Shown here piece after piece: positions 33,896 through 45,420 of a stretch of DNA of 64,000 nt (position 1 is the stretch's first letter; each line of letters begins with the position of its first letter). This stretch comes from Tipula vernalis (lineage: Eukaryota > Arthropoda > Insecta > Diptera > Tipulidae), in the NCBI GenBank assembly GCA_958295665.1, contig OY282560.1, positions 265,346,641 through 265,410,640 of the forward strand, given 5' to 3'. The notes beneath the pieces were generated by a model that had not been told where the DNA came from, did no database searches, and saw only the letters and a list, made by a program, of their open reading frames with translations. The position numbers and the translations under genes were made by a program.

Positions 33896-34985
33896 GAACG
33901 AAGTTAGTAACTTATTAAGGAGGAGTAGAGGTTCGCAATCTCTGTCAAATGGGGTAAAAAAATACTCATTAATTTATTTATTAATTGTTTTCTTTCTTTT
34001 ACTTATAAAATATCATTCGTTATCCAGCCGTATGTCGTTTTAGCCGTCTATATCTATGTGTTGTTAAATAAACTTTAAATAAATTAGTTATTTGTTAAAA
34101 ACAAAATGTGTCTTTACATAAAGTCGTCAGTTTTTATTTATTATATTCATATATAGTATGTATTATCTAATTCACTCAGTGTCCAAATCTACATACATAT
34201 CTCTTGACTATATTATGTTGTAATATCATTATTTTAATGGTGGGAATTATTTCAATAAGGTTCAAATTGATTTTAGAAAATTTTAACCACACTAAAATAA
34301 AAATATTTTTGACGAATTTATAAGGCGCATGAATTTTTAGTTTGGTGAGGAAGTACACATTTACGATAATACTTGCTTTATTATGCATAGAAATACTCAT
34401 TACTCGACCATCGCCACATATACCAATCACAAATCACGTATATTGGCGCACTCACCGCTTTAGACCACCGCGATATTTCAATCACAAATATCAGCGCTAT
34501 AGTGCACATTTTCTGAACTCACATATTGCTACCAGCAAGCACCACAACATATCATTCATTTATTCATTTCATTAAATATAAATTTGCTAAAGTGCATCAT
34601 TAAGCTAAACAAAGTAATTGATTATTCTTCTCCGTTTTATTCATCCGCTTCAAAAATATTCGATCGGATACCGAATATTTTATTTGGTAATACACAATCG
34701 TTCTGACACTAACGGAGTACATACCCATATCATTAAGTTTATTTTTCAACTAGTGAATATACTGCCATTTTGGTATTTCTCAATTTAACAAAAAGATAAT
34801 AACTATTTTTCCATTTTCATTCTTTTTGTGGCGTGCGATTAAAATCAGTTAAGTTGTGGTGATTAATATAAAAAAGTTTAAAGATTAATAAAAAAGTGTT
34901 CTTAAAAATACTCACATTGAATTAAAAAAATAAATTAACAAACTGTCGCTACATGCGGGTCTAAATATAAAAATTATTTCCAAAT
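33896..34985. other. Spacer, no supported gene
   Basis: A+T-rich. A plus-strand frame at 34342-34575 has a hydrophobic start (TFTIILALLCIEILI) but begins at a TTG with no ATG. The BEL LTR downstream of 35.0 kb, if any, would lie around 34.5-34.96 kb (minus-strand TGTAGCGACAGTTTG at 34956), unverified. Confidence 0.3.
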
Positions 34986-35009
34986 ATTCTATACCAGTGC
35001 TTCAGGTTC

Positions 35010-35415
35010 CTCAAACAATATTAAAGCTAGTATAGAATAATGATGTCAATAACTGTGGTGGATTCCTCAATTGTTTTGGCAATTCTCCAAAGTAAAAGTT
35101 AAATTTTTTAAACTTCCTGGCTAAAAAACTCACTGGCAGCAAGCATAATTTATGTATTGGACGTTTCATTGTCCCGTGTGTTGTTTTAAGAGTAACGACT
35201 CAGACGTTGTCGTCTGCTCCAGGATGAATTTCAATAACTTTGCCCATTAGCCACTTCGTTGGGGGTAGATTGTTCTCCTTAATTAGAACAATATCATTGA
35301 TTTTTATGTTGTTTTCTTTTTTGTGCCATTTTTGTTGTGATGTTGTAATGTGGTGAGGTACTCCAGGTGCCATCTCTTCCAAATGTGTTGGTTCATTTGT
35401 TCTATAATTTGCCAT
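35010..35415 (-). pseudogene. BEL/Pao 2 C-terminal domain (DUF5641-type)
   Basis: The frame 35415-35200 contains QQKWHKKENNIKINDIVLIK and NNLPPTKWLMGKVIEIHPG, then a TGA where the family has an arginine codon. Coding continues in frame (VVTLKTTHGTMKRPIHKLC) to about 35010. It is the same closing domain as at 15057-15248, clearly diverged from it. Confidence 0.75.
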
Positions 35416-36976
35416 CTGGACAGCTTCGAGATTTTGAGGTCGGATAAATCTTGTGTAGCGTTGTTGGTCGGCCGATGAGAAAGTGAGCAGGCGTTAAGTA
35501 ATTCATGTCATCGCTCGATAATACACAAATCGGCCTGGAGTTCAGCATTGCCTCTATCTCGACTACCAGTGTTCTCATTTCTTCTATGGTGAGTAAGTGC
35601 CCATCAGTGACTCTTCTAAAGTAATATTTGATACTCTTTACGGGGGCTTCCCATAGGCCTCCGAAATGTGAGCTTGGTGGAATAAATTTAAATGTGATTT
35701 GGTCTGCCAATAGAAATTTAGAAATTATATTAATATTCTGTCTTAGAAATTTGAAAAACTCATATAAATGATTACGAGCTCCAATAAAGTTAGTTCCGTT
35801 GTCACTATGGATCTCTTTGGGTATTCCTCTCCGAGCTACGAATCGTCGAAAGGCCGCAAAGTAACTATCGGTAGTAAGATCGGATACCACTTCAATATGA
35901 ATAGCTTTAGTGGCTAAACAGACGAAGATGCAGATATAGGTTTTGTATGGTTTCTGCCTTCCTCTGGTCAAATACGTTTGGAAAGGACCTGCATAGTCCA
36001 CTCCAACCTTGAAAAATGGGCTGACTAGCTCAACTCTTGGGTTCGGTACATCACCCATCATTTGATTTAGTACTTTTCCACTGTATTTCACGCAGCTATG
36101 AACGACCTTTCGAACTAAATTACGACAACCAACGATCCAATACTTCTGGCGTAGTATAGTCATCATGAGTGTTTGCCCAGCGTGTAAGTAACGAAGGTGA
36201 TGTTCACTGACAATTGATTCGGTTAGCTTGCTATTTGCCGGCAATATTATTGGATGTTTTATGTCATAAGTTATGGACGCGTTTATGATTCTTCCGCCGA
36301 CTCGAAGTAAACCAGATTCGTCGAGAAATGGTTTCAGGTGTATTAGTTTACTTAAGCCAGGAAGGTCTTTCTTGGAAGCGATGAGTTTTATTTCCAGCTC
36401 AAAGTGCCTTGATTGTATGTGGCTGAATATGAGACGCTGTGGTTTTCGTAGTTCTTCGCTAAGCAGATACGATGAGGTGGAAATTTTGGGATCTAGCTTT
36501 AGTTTTAAATTGATGAATCGCATGACGTAAGCCAAAATTCTGGTTATTTTACTGAAGCTGGAAATCTTGTCGATCAGGTTATCAATTATATTAGGTTGAG
36601 GAATTTGGATGTGTAGTGACTGGCTACGCATTTCTTGTGTTGTATTTGACTCTGCTTGTTTATTTTCTGGCCAACAATTTGAATTTACTAACCAATTTGG
36701 ACCCTTCCACAGTAGTATTTCCCCAGTTCGGTTTCCAACGAAGGTGTTCCATTTGTTAGGACGCGCAGAAAGCCAATCAAGAACGATTGTTGAATCCGTC
36801 CAAGCGTTGGTTTTTGTTATCTCGGATTTTAAGGCTTCTTTTACAGATGACAACAACCTACTTAAGAGCACTGTACCACACAACTCTAAACGTAGGATAG
36901 AGATTTGTTTTATTGGTGCTACTTTTGTTTTTGAGGAAAGTAGCCAAAAGATCTTATCGCCGTCTTTTTGTGTCAC
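35402..36976 (-). pseudogene. BEL/Pao 2 RNase H and integrase
   Basis: A 524-codon minus-strand frame. RNase [43 protein letters not shown] (aspartate kept). Integrase zinc-binding start: [21 protein letters not shown] and the cysteines around [10 protein letters not shown] (one ligand looks changed). Catalytic core: Asp in [12 protein letters not shown], Asp in [14 protein letters not shown], Glu in [17 protein letters not shown], then [16 protein letters not shown] and [13 protein letters not shown]. The frame breaks near 35412, where SRCPDGKL replaces the expected Trp-Gln motif; the motif continues in another frame. Confidence 0.85.
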
Positions 36977-38079
36977 TTCTCCGTAAACAACAGCTGCATA
37001 AGCATGTCTGGAGGCATTATGGTATTACGTATTTTTAGCCATTCGGTTGCTATTTCGATAGGTAATTGATCATCCCAATCTATATTCTTAATCCACAATG
37101 TCTGAAAAAAGATTTTTATGCTTATGGTTACGGGTGAAAGCCAACCCATAGGGTCGAACAAGCGGCTCGCTTCTGATAGAATTCCTCGTATTGTTAGTTT
37201 TGCTTGCTCGTTTAAGTTAATTTGGAATTGGAAGCAGTCCTTTGTCGGATTCCAATATAACCCTAATACTTTAATTGAAGTGGAATCGTCTATTTCCAGG
37301 ATATCCATAGAGTTCGTGGGACCAGTTGTTTTAGTGATTATCATGTTCTCGTTTGTTAACCACTTTCTAAGTTGAAAACCGGAAGCTGCAAGAATTGTGT
37401 TTATTTCATATTTTAATTTGGTAGCACTTTCAATTGAGTCGGTTCCTGCCATTAGATCGTCAACATACATGCTAATTTTAATGTGTTTTACGGCGTTTGG
37501 AAATGATTTTTTATATTTTTCGGTGCTTTCAATTAGTGTTCGGGTTGCTAAATATGTTGCGCTTGCTGTTTCATAGGTGACCGTCTGAAGTTCATACGTT
37601 TTTAGTGGTTTGTCTGGGGTATTTCGCCATAATATCCTCTGATACTTTGTGTCATCTTCTGCTATAAGAACTTGTCGGAACATTTTTTCGACATCGGCGG
37701 TAAAAGCTACTTTATACTTTCTGAAGCGTAACAGGATCTCGTATAGTGTCGATTGAACTCTTGGTCCAACCGCGAGACAATCGTTCAAGGATTTTCCCGT
37801 AGTGGTTTTAGCGGAGCCATCAAAGACAACTCTTAGCTTGGTTGTACTACTTTAACTCTTGATGATACCGTGGTGAGGTAAGTAGAAACCGTTGAACCTT
37901 TCTTCATTTTTGGTTATCTCCTTCAGCTCTATGTACTCCGACATGAAGTTTTTATACATCGTTGCGAATTCTTTGTTTCTGGTAAATCGTTTTTCCATAG
38001 AGTTCATTCTTTGGATCGCTGTACGATAGGAATCGCCTAATATTGCTATTATTATTGTGATAAAATTCCGCCCGTGCAA
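36973..38079 (-). pseudogene. BEL/Pao 2 reverse transcriptase
   Basis: The minus-strand frame starts inside pol (LGDSYRTAIQRMNSMEKRF, FNGFYLPHHGIIKS). A single TAA at 37852-37854 breaks it, after which the same frame continues with LRVVFDGSAKTTTGKSLNDC. Catalytic motifs: first Asp in FTADVEKMFRQVLI, and the active box Y-V-D-D intact (MYVDDLMAG near 37460). Later blocks are FQLRKWL, IKVLGLYWNP and EASRLFDPMGWLSPVT. Near 37023 about 25-30 residues of the RNase H entry are deleted and the frame is lost. Apart from these lesions the domain is well preserved. Confidence 0.85.
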
Positions 38080-38568
38080 AATTCACATGACACCACAGTA
38101 ATTCGACATCGGGTGTCATATATGTATCAACTGACTTGTATTATATGGTCAATTGAGAAGTCGGATAATAGTTATTATGACGTCGTTACAATACCGGTAT
38201 AACCGTTACCGGTTTAAGTACTAAATTTTGTCTATATTTGCTACGAAAATAAAAAACACAAAACATTGAAAAAGTACTACGGTTTCAATCCATTATCGGT
38301 AACACCGATTTCAAAATTTGGTCAGTTACGAGATAAAGAGATTAATCGAATCAATTAAGGGGCTAACCTGTTCCATTAGCCATTGTGTTAGTGGGAAAAG
38401 GTTAATAGATATGGGAGCTTTGTATATTTTCGCACCTCAATTCATGTAAATTTTGAAAAAATATTCTGTATAACGTGTTCTCCGGCACTTGGGCGGAGGA
38501 ATCGTCAGATCTGTAATAACTGAAAAATTGTATTATTTGGTTAATCCAATTTTTAAATGAATAAATAT
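38080..38568. other. Spacer
   Basis: No gene seen. A cluster of ACCGGT/ACCGGTTT-like palindromic steps occurs around 38190-38215 and 38295-38310. The cause is unknown. Confidence 0.3.
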
Positions 38569-38973
38569 TGTAACGGTGACACCTAGGGTGTAATAGAACA
38601 ACTTAAATTAATAGCTCAATATTTTAATGTACTAAAATGGAATTTTCCATGATAAAATTGTTCTAAATCTTTCAACACTATTATTACTGGAAAAGTCATG
38701 AACTTTCTAGAAGTTTGGTTTATCGATAGTGTAAAGATTAAAAAGAAATTAAAAAGTGATTTAAAAAGTGTTGTAGTGCGAAATAAAAATTAAAAGCGAT
38801 CAGTAAATTTGTGCAAAAAGTATAATAAGTGATTTTGTGAATTTTTATTAATAAATTCTGTTGTAATAATTTTTGTGTGAAATAAATAAATTCGTCGCTG
38901 ATAAATTGAATTGATTTTGTTTTATTCACAATCTAGTGATACGAACCTTAATTGACAAGGCGAAAACGTAACA
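38569..38973 (+). repeat. Solo LTR, plus strand (TGTTACGG family)
   Basis: Starts TGTAACGGTGACACC and ends CGAAAACGTAACA, an inverted-orientation copy of 30002-30456. It contains the same GGAATTTTCCATGATAAAA and CACAATCTAGTGATACGAAC blocks. Flanks show no clean target duplication. Confidence 0.75.
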
Positions 38974-41587
38974 ATAAATTTTATCATTTTTCTTCAAAAA
39001 TTATACTTATGTGTCCTAGAGATTTGCCGCATGCTTTAATGCAGGTAAAATGACCCGTATTGATGAGGGTTACTAAAAAATGTTTAGGTTACCGTAGAAT
39101 TAAGATTTAATGTACTTTGTTTTCAGAACGTAGCTTTTATATTATGTTTTTAATATAGATTAGAACTGTGTTGTATAGATTACATGTCTGTAACCGGGCC
39201 GATTATCTCCTTAAGCGCTAAACTCATTGAAAGGCAGGGGAAGAGCCTGCGTTCTTATTTTGGTATTATGATTCCCGAACTGTTGCTTTGGTTGCCTAGA
39301 ACCTTTGGTACTTTGGCCGAGAGTGCCGTTTTCAATTTGAAAAAGTCAAATGATTATTTGGTCGGCTCGGAAAATGAAAAATTAATGATTGCGGCTTTAA
39401 ACAAATTTTTCGGACGCATGAAAGTGAAATTCAATCTTTTAGGCCATCAGGTATATTTTGGTTTTTTTCGGTTGGGTGCGCGTTTAGCGCTTTACTAACA
39501 AACCTTTTCTGTTCCTCCTTATACGCAAGGTGGTTCAGCGGCCCGGCTTCCTACGGAAGGCTTCTTCAATTTCGCCATATAAAACGATGGTGAGACACAG
39601 AGGATTGATAAATGAAACAGAACACACTCTAGCTTTAGCAAGTTGACACCACAACAAAAGAAAGATTATCGAATCAAATTGAAATATTGTATAAATTGAC
39701 CCTTGATAAAAGGGACACAAACTGAACTGAACCTAAAGCTTTTTTCTAATATTTTCGACTAAGTCACCCAATTAAATATGGTATTATTCCCGTGCTACCT
39801 ATTTGAATTCAAACGAAATCCAAAATAAAATCATGAGGACAAAATACAATATAATTTCTTAGTTTACGAATTTTACTGAACTTTAATATTTTAGGGTTTA
39901 AATAATCTAGCAACGCAATATAAAATTAGGATACGTAATATAAAATATATAAAAACATTGAAGGATAAAAAGCAAAACTTTTGGTTTTAATTTGCCTTTT
40001 TTTGTTTGCTCGACTTTGCCTTTGAATTTTCGTTTAGTGGTCCCTCGACGAAATTAAAAAAAAAAAATATTAGTTCAATTTATGTTTCATCGATTGGGAA
40101 TTAACATATTAACCAAAAAAAGGATATTATAAAAATATAAAGTTAGTTTGTTTGATCCTTTGCTCGTATAAAATAAAGATAACCATTAAGATGGTAAACG
40201 TATGTATATTGCAAAAGGAATGTTTTGGACTTAGCTAATTGATAATATCAGTTAAAATTGAATCACGTCAACCATCTTTTTTTTTGTGTACTATAATATA
40301 TACATAGCTTCCGGTAATTGTCATTCAAACATTAATCATTATGTATTTCTGTTTCCGAAACAAAAATAATTAAACGACTAGATCGCACAATATATACACA
40401 AAATGTTTTAATTAAAAATACGAAATTGAAAAACTTTCCATTTCGTTTTGCACAATCATAAATACGTATGAGTACTACATAATGTTTGTATGTTGCAATA
40501 TTTTACTCTCATATTTTAATTTCCACATTTTCATTTTTATTTTGCTTTTTTTCGTAGATCCATTAAACCGTACACACAGCACTATTACCATCGACAAAAC
40601 CAAAACCACAACCTCCATCGACAACAGAAAAAGCACGAAAAAGCAACACAAAAAAAATATATTTTGTTTTTTGTTGTTTTTATATGAAAAGTTGCGAAAA
40701 AAAAAATAAAAAAATAAAAGTGAGAGAAGAAAAATATACATAACCCTAAAAGCTATTTCCGTCCACAATATATAAATGAAATTTTTACAAAAACAACATT
40801 TATTTTCACAAATTTTCCGAATTTATATTGTGTGTGTGTGCTCGTACATTTTTATGTTTATGAACTTTCATTTACATTATTTTGCGACAAAAGCGTAATA
40901 GATTTGGATCAAACCCAATCGATTCGATGAGGTAGTAAAAATATATTTTATTAAATTTTTGGTCTCGTCTCTAAAATATGGTTTAACCAGTTGGAAGTAG
41001 AATTTTTGGCATTTTTCAACGTACGAGATGAGATTCTTTAAAAGTTCTCCACTATAAAATATAAATATACGAATTTTAGTCTCGTATGAGTATATTGTAC
41101 TTTTGTCATGAATTTTCTTTTTTGCCTTCAATTTTAAAATTTATTTCTGGTTTGTTGTGGCGTTGTTGTGTAATGGTTTCATGGTTACGTTATCATCATA
41201 AACTATTTGTAGTTTAAACGTATTTATATAGTTTCAGTAACGTTTTAAGAGCTTGATAATGTATTAAAATTATGGTTGTGTTTTCATTTTAATGTTTAAT
41301 GTATATATAATATATTACAAGAAGTGTTCACCAATTTTAAATTTTAAAACTAAAAAATATACTGCGAAATCTTTAGGGCTAGTAAGATCAGAAAAGGGAA
41401 TTTTAACAAGCAAGTAAACTAAAGACCGATTTAATCATGCCAAAATTGCTTCCAGCCAACAAATGAGCAGAGAATTTAGCAGTTTTTTGTGTCTTTCTTA
41501 AATTATGTTATAAAATACTATTGAATCTCTTTTATCTGGAACGATTGGGTCCGGCCAAAAAGGATGGATATTAAAGAGATACGATTT
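38974..41587. other. Long spacer without recognised gene
   Basis: About 2.6 kb. An open plus frame at 39184-39498 (104 codons, MSVTGPIISLSAKLIERQG) shows no family I know. A Thr/Lys-rich frame near 40553-40709 follows a TTTTTCGTAG acceptor-like sequence and could be a host exon fragment, but is not supported otherwise. The rest is A+T-rich. Confidence 0.3.
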
Positions 41588-41672
41588 CCCGAAAATTCAT
41601 CAAAGTGATTTCGTAAAATTGTTCTCTGAAATGTTGTTCGCAGAATTGTGCTTCGATGAATTTTCGGGATAC
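41588..41672. repeat. Inverted repeat, about 85 bases
   Basis: TCCCGAAAATTCATCAAAG-type arm near 41588 is repeated inverted as CTTCGATGAATTTTCGGGA near 41652-41671. It forms a stem of about 18 pairs with one mismatch. Possibly a small MITE; larger ends (GAGATACGATTT / GAAATCTC) match weakly outside. Confidence 0.5.
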
Positions 41673-42048
41673 CGAAATCTCCGTAATCGGTTTCATATCA
41701 TTTCAATTTTCTGTAATATTCCGGCAAATTCAAAAATTATTGATTAAAGAGCCATGTAGGCGATAAGCCACCTCGCACAGCGACCTCAAATTCAAATAAC
41801 AATTACGGTTGTTTGCAGTTGCGGGAATATTATAAAAAATTGATTGCGGAGATTTCGAATTTGAAAAGGTAAAAGATATAGCATAACTCGACTTATGCCA
41901 TTATGATTTGTGGCCATCATTCGTATTTTGGATGTGTTTCTTGTTTGTAAAGGATGCTTCAACTTAAGGTAATTTTTAGATATAACATAAATTATTTAAT
42001 AGGTATCTAAATTTTGGCTTCAAATGATGTTACAAAGGGTAGTTTCAA

Positions 42049-42260
42049 CAACACGGTGCCACGTGCCACACAAATCGTGAAACACTCGATTTATTGGCAA
42101 CCAAGTCAGATGATCGCATAATTTCAAGAAATTCTGTCAATTGGCCACCAACATCATGGGATTTGACAATGTTAGATTATTTTCATTGGAGTTTTTTGAA
42201 AAGTAAAGTGTAGAGCAATGATTCACAAATAATTCAAGATCTTAAGAATGTTATAAACAC
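42049..42260 (+). pseudogene. Tc1/mariner-superfamily transposase fragment
   Basis: The plus-strand reading shows QHGATCHTNRETLDLL, then DDRIISRNS, VNWPPTSWDLTMLDYFHWS and FLKSKV before a TAG, with SQIIQDLKNVI after it. These are the family blocks carrying the second and third acidic catalytic positions (the LTxLDYFxWxxLKSKVY block). The N-terminal and C-terminal parts are not recognisable nearby. One conserved Pro/Cys position in the block is changed. Confidence 0.7.
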
Positions 42261-42573
42261 GGCTTCTTTTAAATATTTATATTAATACACGTACAAAATT
42301 TGTATATTTTATAAACATTTTCTTTCTTCGAAGCCGCGATAACAAATCAATAACTTACCGAAAAATAAGTTTTAAAGCTCGCACTCTTTTGCTGGAGACT
42401 TCAAACGAACAGGTTCGTAAAATAATATTAAAAAATTATAAAATGTGTAATAAGAAATGTTTTCAACACAGTGCAGTGAAAAAATTAATAAAATAATAAT
42501 TTATAAAATAAAATAAATATATTGGATAACAGTAATTCTGATAACAATATTGTCCTTAATTAATTGAAGAATA
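42261..42573. other. Spacer
   Basis: A+T-rich, no feature seen. Confidence 0.3.
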
Positions 42574-42950
42574 TGTGGCGGTCAACGCATGTGTGCATGC
42601 GTTCGCCGTCACACAAAAACAACGCGTCCTTTCGACACCAACCGCGCGATACAAAAAAAACAACAAAACGAACTACTGTCTCTTCCATGTGAAGAGACAA
42701 GACGAAAATATAAAAAATAGAAAAACAGTCTCGTCTCAGATTTCATTATGAGCGCACGCGCGCTCATCAAATAAATAAATAAGTAAATAGAAACATAAAA
42801 TGGTGGTTAAACATAAATTAAATAACAAAATGTTAAATTGTAAAAACGTTCATTCCAAAAATAATAATTAAATTTTTGTAAATAATAAATCAAAATGTTA
42901 AAAAAATAAAATAATAAATCCAAATAAGTTCATTTATACGAGTGTTATAT
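42574..42950 (+). repeat. 5' LTR of the 42.6 kb element
   Basis: Begins TGTGGCGGTCAACGCATGTG with a palindrome (AACGCATGTGTGCATGCGTT), a second hairpin (TCTCTTCCATGTGAAGAGA, about 42688) and an A+T-rich tail ending at the primer site. The first 190 bases are almost identical to 46705 onward. Confidence 0.75.
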
Positions 42951-42969
42951 TGGTGACCGCCGACGTCCG
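42951..42969 (+). other. Primer binding site, tRNA-Trp-like
   Basis: TGGTGACCGCCGACGTCC closely resembles the complement of the tRNA-Trp 3' end (TGGTGACCCCGACGTGAT, from memory), the primer used by the CsRn1 clade of Ty3/Gypsy elements. Confidence 0.5.
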
Positions 42970-43147
42970 TTTTTACGAACACGAACACGCCACGCCTAAT
43001 TATCACAATACAAATCGGCGCAACCATTTTGAAAATTTTTTTTTTGTGTAAATATTTTATATTTTTAACACCGATGGAGTCACACCACATATAACGCGCA
43101 TAAGTTGTTCATTCATCAATACACAGAACACACGGAGTTACACACAC

Positions 43148-43640
43148 ATGCGTACACATGAGGGTTCACTAAGATTATTAACCATCATCGTCATCATGGC
43201 CGGCGTGACCGACAACAGCAGCAGCGACCGCGTGTTTATGACGTACACCAACCCACGTCACCTTATTGTGTCGACCACCATGTTGTGGACATATACAAAT
43301 GTGTGTACATCAGCACAACGAAGCCAACAAAAATATCACCATCAACAACTGGTGAACAGCGGCATCATCATCATCGCTATCGCCACGACCACCATCGGCA
43401 GCCAACACATAATAAAAAAAGGACACCATCCCATCACCGATGGCGACATCACCACCGTCATCACTAAACGGTACCAAAACCACCGCCACCATCACCGCCA
43501 TAGCAACAACAGCAGCATTACCAACATCAACGGGACCAGCAACGGCGATATCAACGCTATCACATCGCCATCGCCGTTACCACGTCGAGCGACAACAGAA
43601 ACATCGACAGCAGCAACAACAACAACATCCAGCTAGCACG
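43148..43640 (+). repeat. CAN-type low-complexity tract with open frames
   Basis: A run of CAC/CAT/CAA/ACC triplets is open in several frames on both strands, producing His/Thr/Ser-rich translations. The similar CAN-rich stretch at 45605-45665 suggests both were one tract before the foldback-like element came in. I do not regard it as a proven gene. Confidence 0.5.
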
Positions 43641-43792
43641 AGGACAACATTAACACGGGTTGGGTACGAAATTTCCCATTACAAAATCTTTTTTGCAAAA
43701 TCTCTATTACCAAATTTCTTAATTACAAAATCTCCTCAACACAAAATTGCCTAGTTACAAAATCTCCTAATTACAAAATCTCTATTTCAAAA

Positions 43793-43900
43793 TCTCCTAA
43801 TTACAAAATCTCGCATAAAATTTTCCCCGTAAATATATGAAATCGCGCGATTTCATATATTTACGGGGAAAATTTTATGCGAGATTTTATAATTAGGAGA
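43793..43900. repeat. Near-perfect palindrome, 54-base arms
   Basis: Arms 43793-43846 and 43847-43900 are reverse complements with one mismatch and no spacer; the centre is TCGCGCGA. Each arm ends in the CTCCTAATT repeat of the foldback-like element. Confidence 0.95.
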
Positions 43901-43904
43901 ATAG

Positions 43905-44090
43905 TGATTGTGTTTGTGTGTGTGTCTTTGATTGTCTGTGTTTGTATGTATGGATGTGTATGTGTGTGTGTGTGCAATTTGTATGTGTGTGTGTCTGTGT
44001 GTAAGTATGAATGTTTATGTGTGTCTGGCTGTGTGTGTGGGTGTGTGTGTGTAGGTATGTGTGTGTTCATGTGTGTGTGTGTTTTTTTTC
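43905..44090. repeat. GT-type microsatellite, left of LINE
   Basis: An imperfect (GTGT/GTRT) run; on the minus strand it is (ACAC/ACAY). It directly abuts the 3' end of the minus-strand LINE. Confidence 0.85.
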
Positions 44091-45285
44091 CCCCGAGGAG
44101 GGGAAATCTTCAAAAGACACGGTAAGCGTACTTACCGCCGTGTGGGATTTTTACCCACTAAAATCGTGTGTTGTTTTTTTGTTGTAAGGATCTGGGGAAA
44201 AATTCATTTACGAACCCCTGGAGAGATATTGACTCCAGGGAGTGTGGGACTCCTTTCGACTACCCACTAAAATACCCCAGACCCCCGCCACTGTATCCCT
44301 TGCCCCCCTGGTACCACCGTCAGGTATTTCATCAGGGGGAGGATTTAGCTTGCGCTGTTACCCTCTACTGTTACGGTTCGATTCGAGCACCCGTAAGTTC
44401 CTCATCACAGTGGCGGCGAAGTCGCTAACTGCGCTCCAATTGCCTTCTGTTTCTAGCATGAGCTCAACACAGTTGCTCGGGCTTACTTCAACTCGTAGCT
44501 TCTCAGCCATCTATTTCCTCGGATCGTCGAATCTGGGACAATGGAAAAAAACATGCTCAACGTCCTCAGCCAACCCAACACAATTAGGACAGTCCGGGCT
44601 GTTTTCAATTTTAAACCTGCACAAATATGCTCGAAAGCATCCGCGACCTGTGAGGAACTGGGTGAGACAAAAATCGACATCTCCATGATTACGGTTCATC
44701 CACACAGCTAAATCCGGTATTAGCCGATACGACCATCGGCCTTTTGAGGACGTATCCCACCGAGCCTGCCACCGTTCGATTAACTCTGCTTTTGCGGTGT
44801 TGTGTAGTGAACTCCTGTTCGGCACGTTTCTCTGAGCGTATAGCCTTTGCCTTTCCATAGCTAACTGATCAATAGGCGGCATGCCAGCCACGATGTAAGC
44901 AGCATCGTCAGAGACCGTACGAAATGCACAGGCAACTCTTAGGGCGCATCTTCTGTATACTGCATTTAATCTGCTAATATAGCTCGGTACATTGAGCGCC
45001 TCAGTCCAACCTGGTGCTCCATATAGCATAATAGAGGTAATCACGTTCGATAGAAGTTTCTTGCTTTTGTAGGTTGGACCACCTACATTTGGCATTAGCC
45101 TAGAGAGCATAAAAACAGCCTTTGCTGGCTTGTTACTGACAAATTCTATGTGATTCTTGGACGAAAGTCCGGCATCCATCATCACTCCCAGATATCTGAT
45201 AGCTGACGTCGACAGAACTTCATGATCCATCCAAGAAGTGCTTCTGTTTTATGCTGTGCCATCCAGCTTTAACTTTCTCAAGTAC
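44091..45285 (-). mobile_element. R1-clade LINE (Waldo-like) inside GT repeats, 5'-truncated
   Basis: A minus-strand LINE 3' portion: the end of ORF2 (45230-44511), a 3' untranslated region with strong G+C-rich blocks, and a short A-run (44086-44093 in complement) at the 3' junction. Both flanks are GT/CA repeats, meaning it inserted within one microsatellite. R1-clade Waldo elements are known to target (ACAY)n repeats. Confidence 0.7.
44511..45230 (-). pseudogene. R1-clade LINE ORF2 C-terminal part
   Basis: A 239-codon minus-strand frame without catalytic RT motifs, being the thumb and C-terminal region of an R1-type ORF2. Blocks: IRYLGVMMDAGLSSKNHI, MLSRLMPNVGGPTYKSKKLL, SIMLYGAPGWTEAL, YRRCALRVACAFRTVSDDAA, GMPPIDQLAMERQRLY, WDTSSKGRWSYRLIPDL, and the CCHC-like end CPNCVGLAEDVEHVFFHCPRF. 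The open frame ends with stop at 44511, but coding similarity may run slightly further. The 5' part (endonuclease, RT core) is missing, and an AT-to-GT boundary follows upstream. Confidence 0.8.
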
Positions 45286-45420
45286 CTCCATCCATATGAG
45301 TGTGCCTGTGTGTGTGTGTGTGTGTGTGTGTGTGATTATGTATGTGTGGGTGTGTGTGTGGGTATATGAATATGTGTGTGGCTGTGTGTGTGCTGTGTGT
45401 GTCTGGGTGTATGCGCGTGT
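45286..45420. repeat. GT-type microsatellite, right of LINE
   Basis: (GT)n with GTRT variants, similar to the run left of the LINE. Probably the other half of the original repeat. Confidence 0.85.

Larger units (their letters stand above)
35010..38079 (-). mobile_element. BEL/Pao element 2, minus strand, 5'-truncated
   Basis: Carries reverse transcriptase, RNase H, integrase and the C-terminal domain of a second BEL family on the minus strand. Gag and protease are missing: upstream of 38079 the sequence changes to unrelated DNA. It is less decayed than the 7.8-15.9 kb copy and belongs to a clearly different family by sequence. LTRs were not identified with confidence. Confidence 0.8.

Noticed and set aside
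34342..34575. Small secreted peptide with signal-like N-terminus
   Set aside because: The frame begins at TTG, not ATG, and the nearest upstream ATG leads to a stop; no homologous family recognised.
39184..39498. 104-codon gene starting MSVTGPIISLS
   Set aside because: No recognised domain, no splice or neighbour support; could be chance in this window.
43148..43754. His/Thr-rich and Gln-rich proteins
   Set aside because: Open in several frames because of CAN-triplet low complexity; no ATG context or conserved domain favours one frame.
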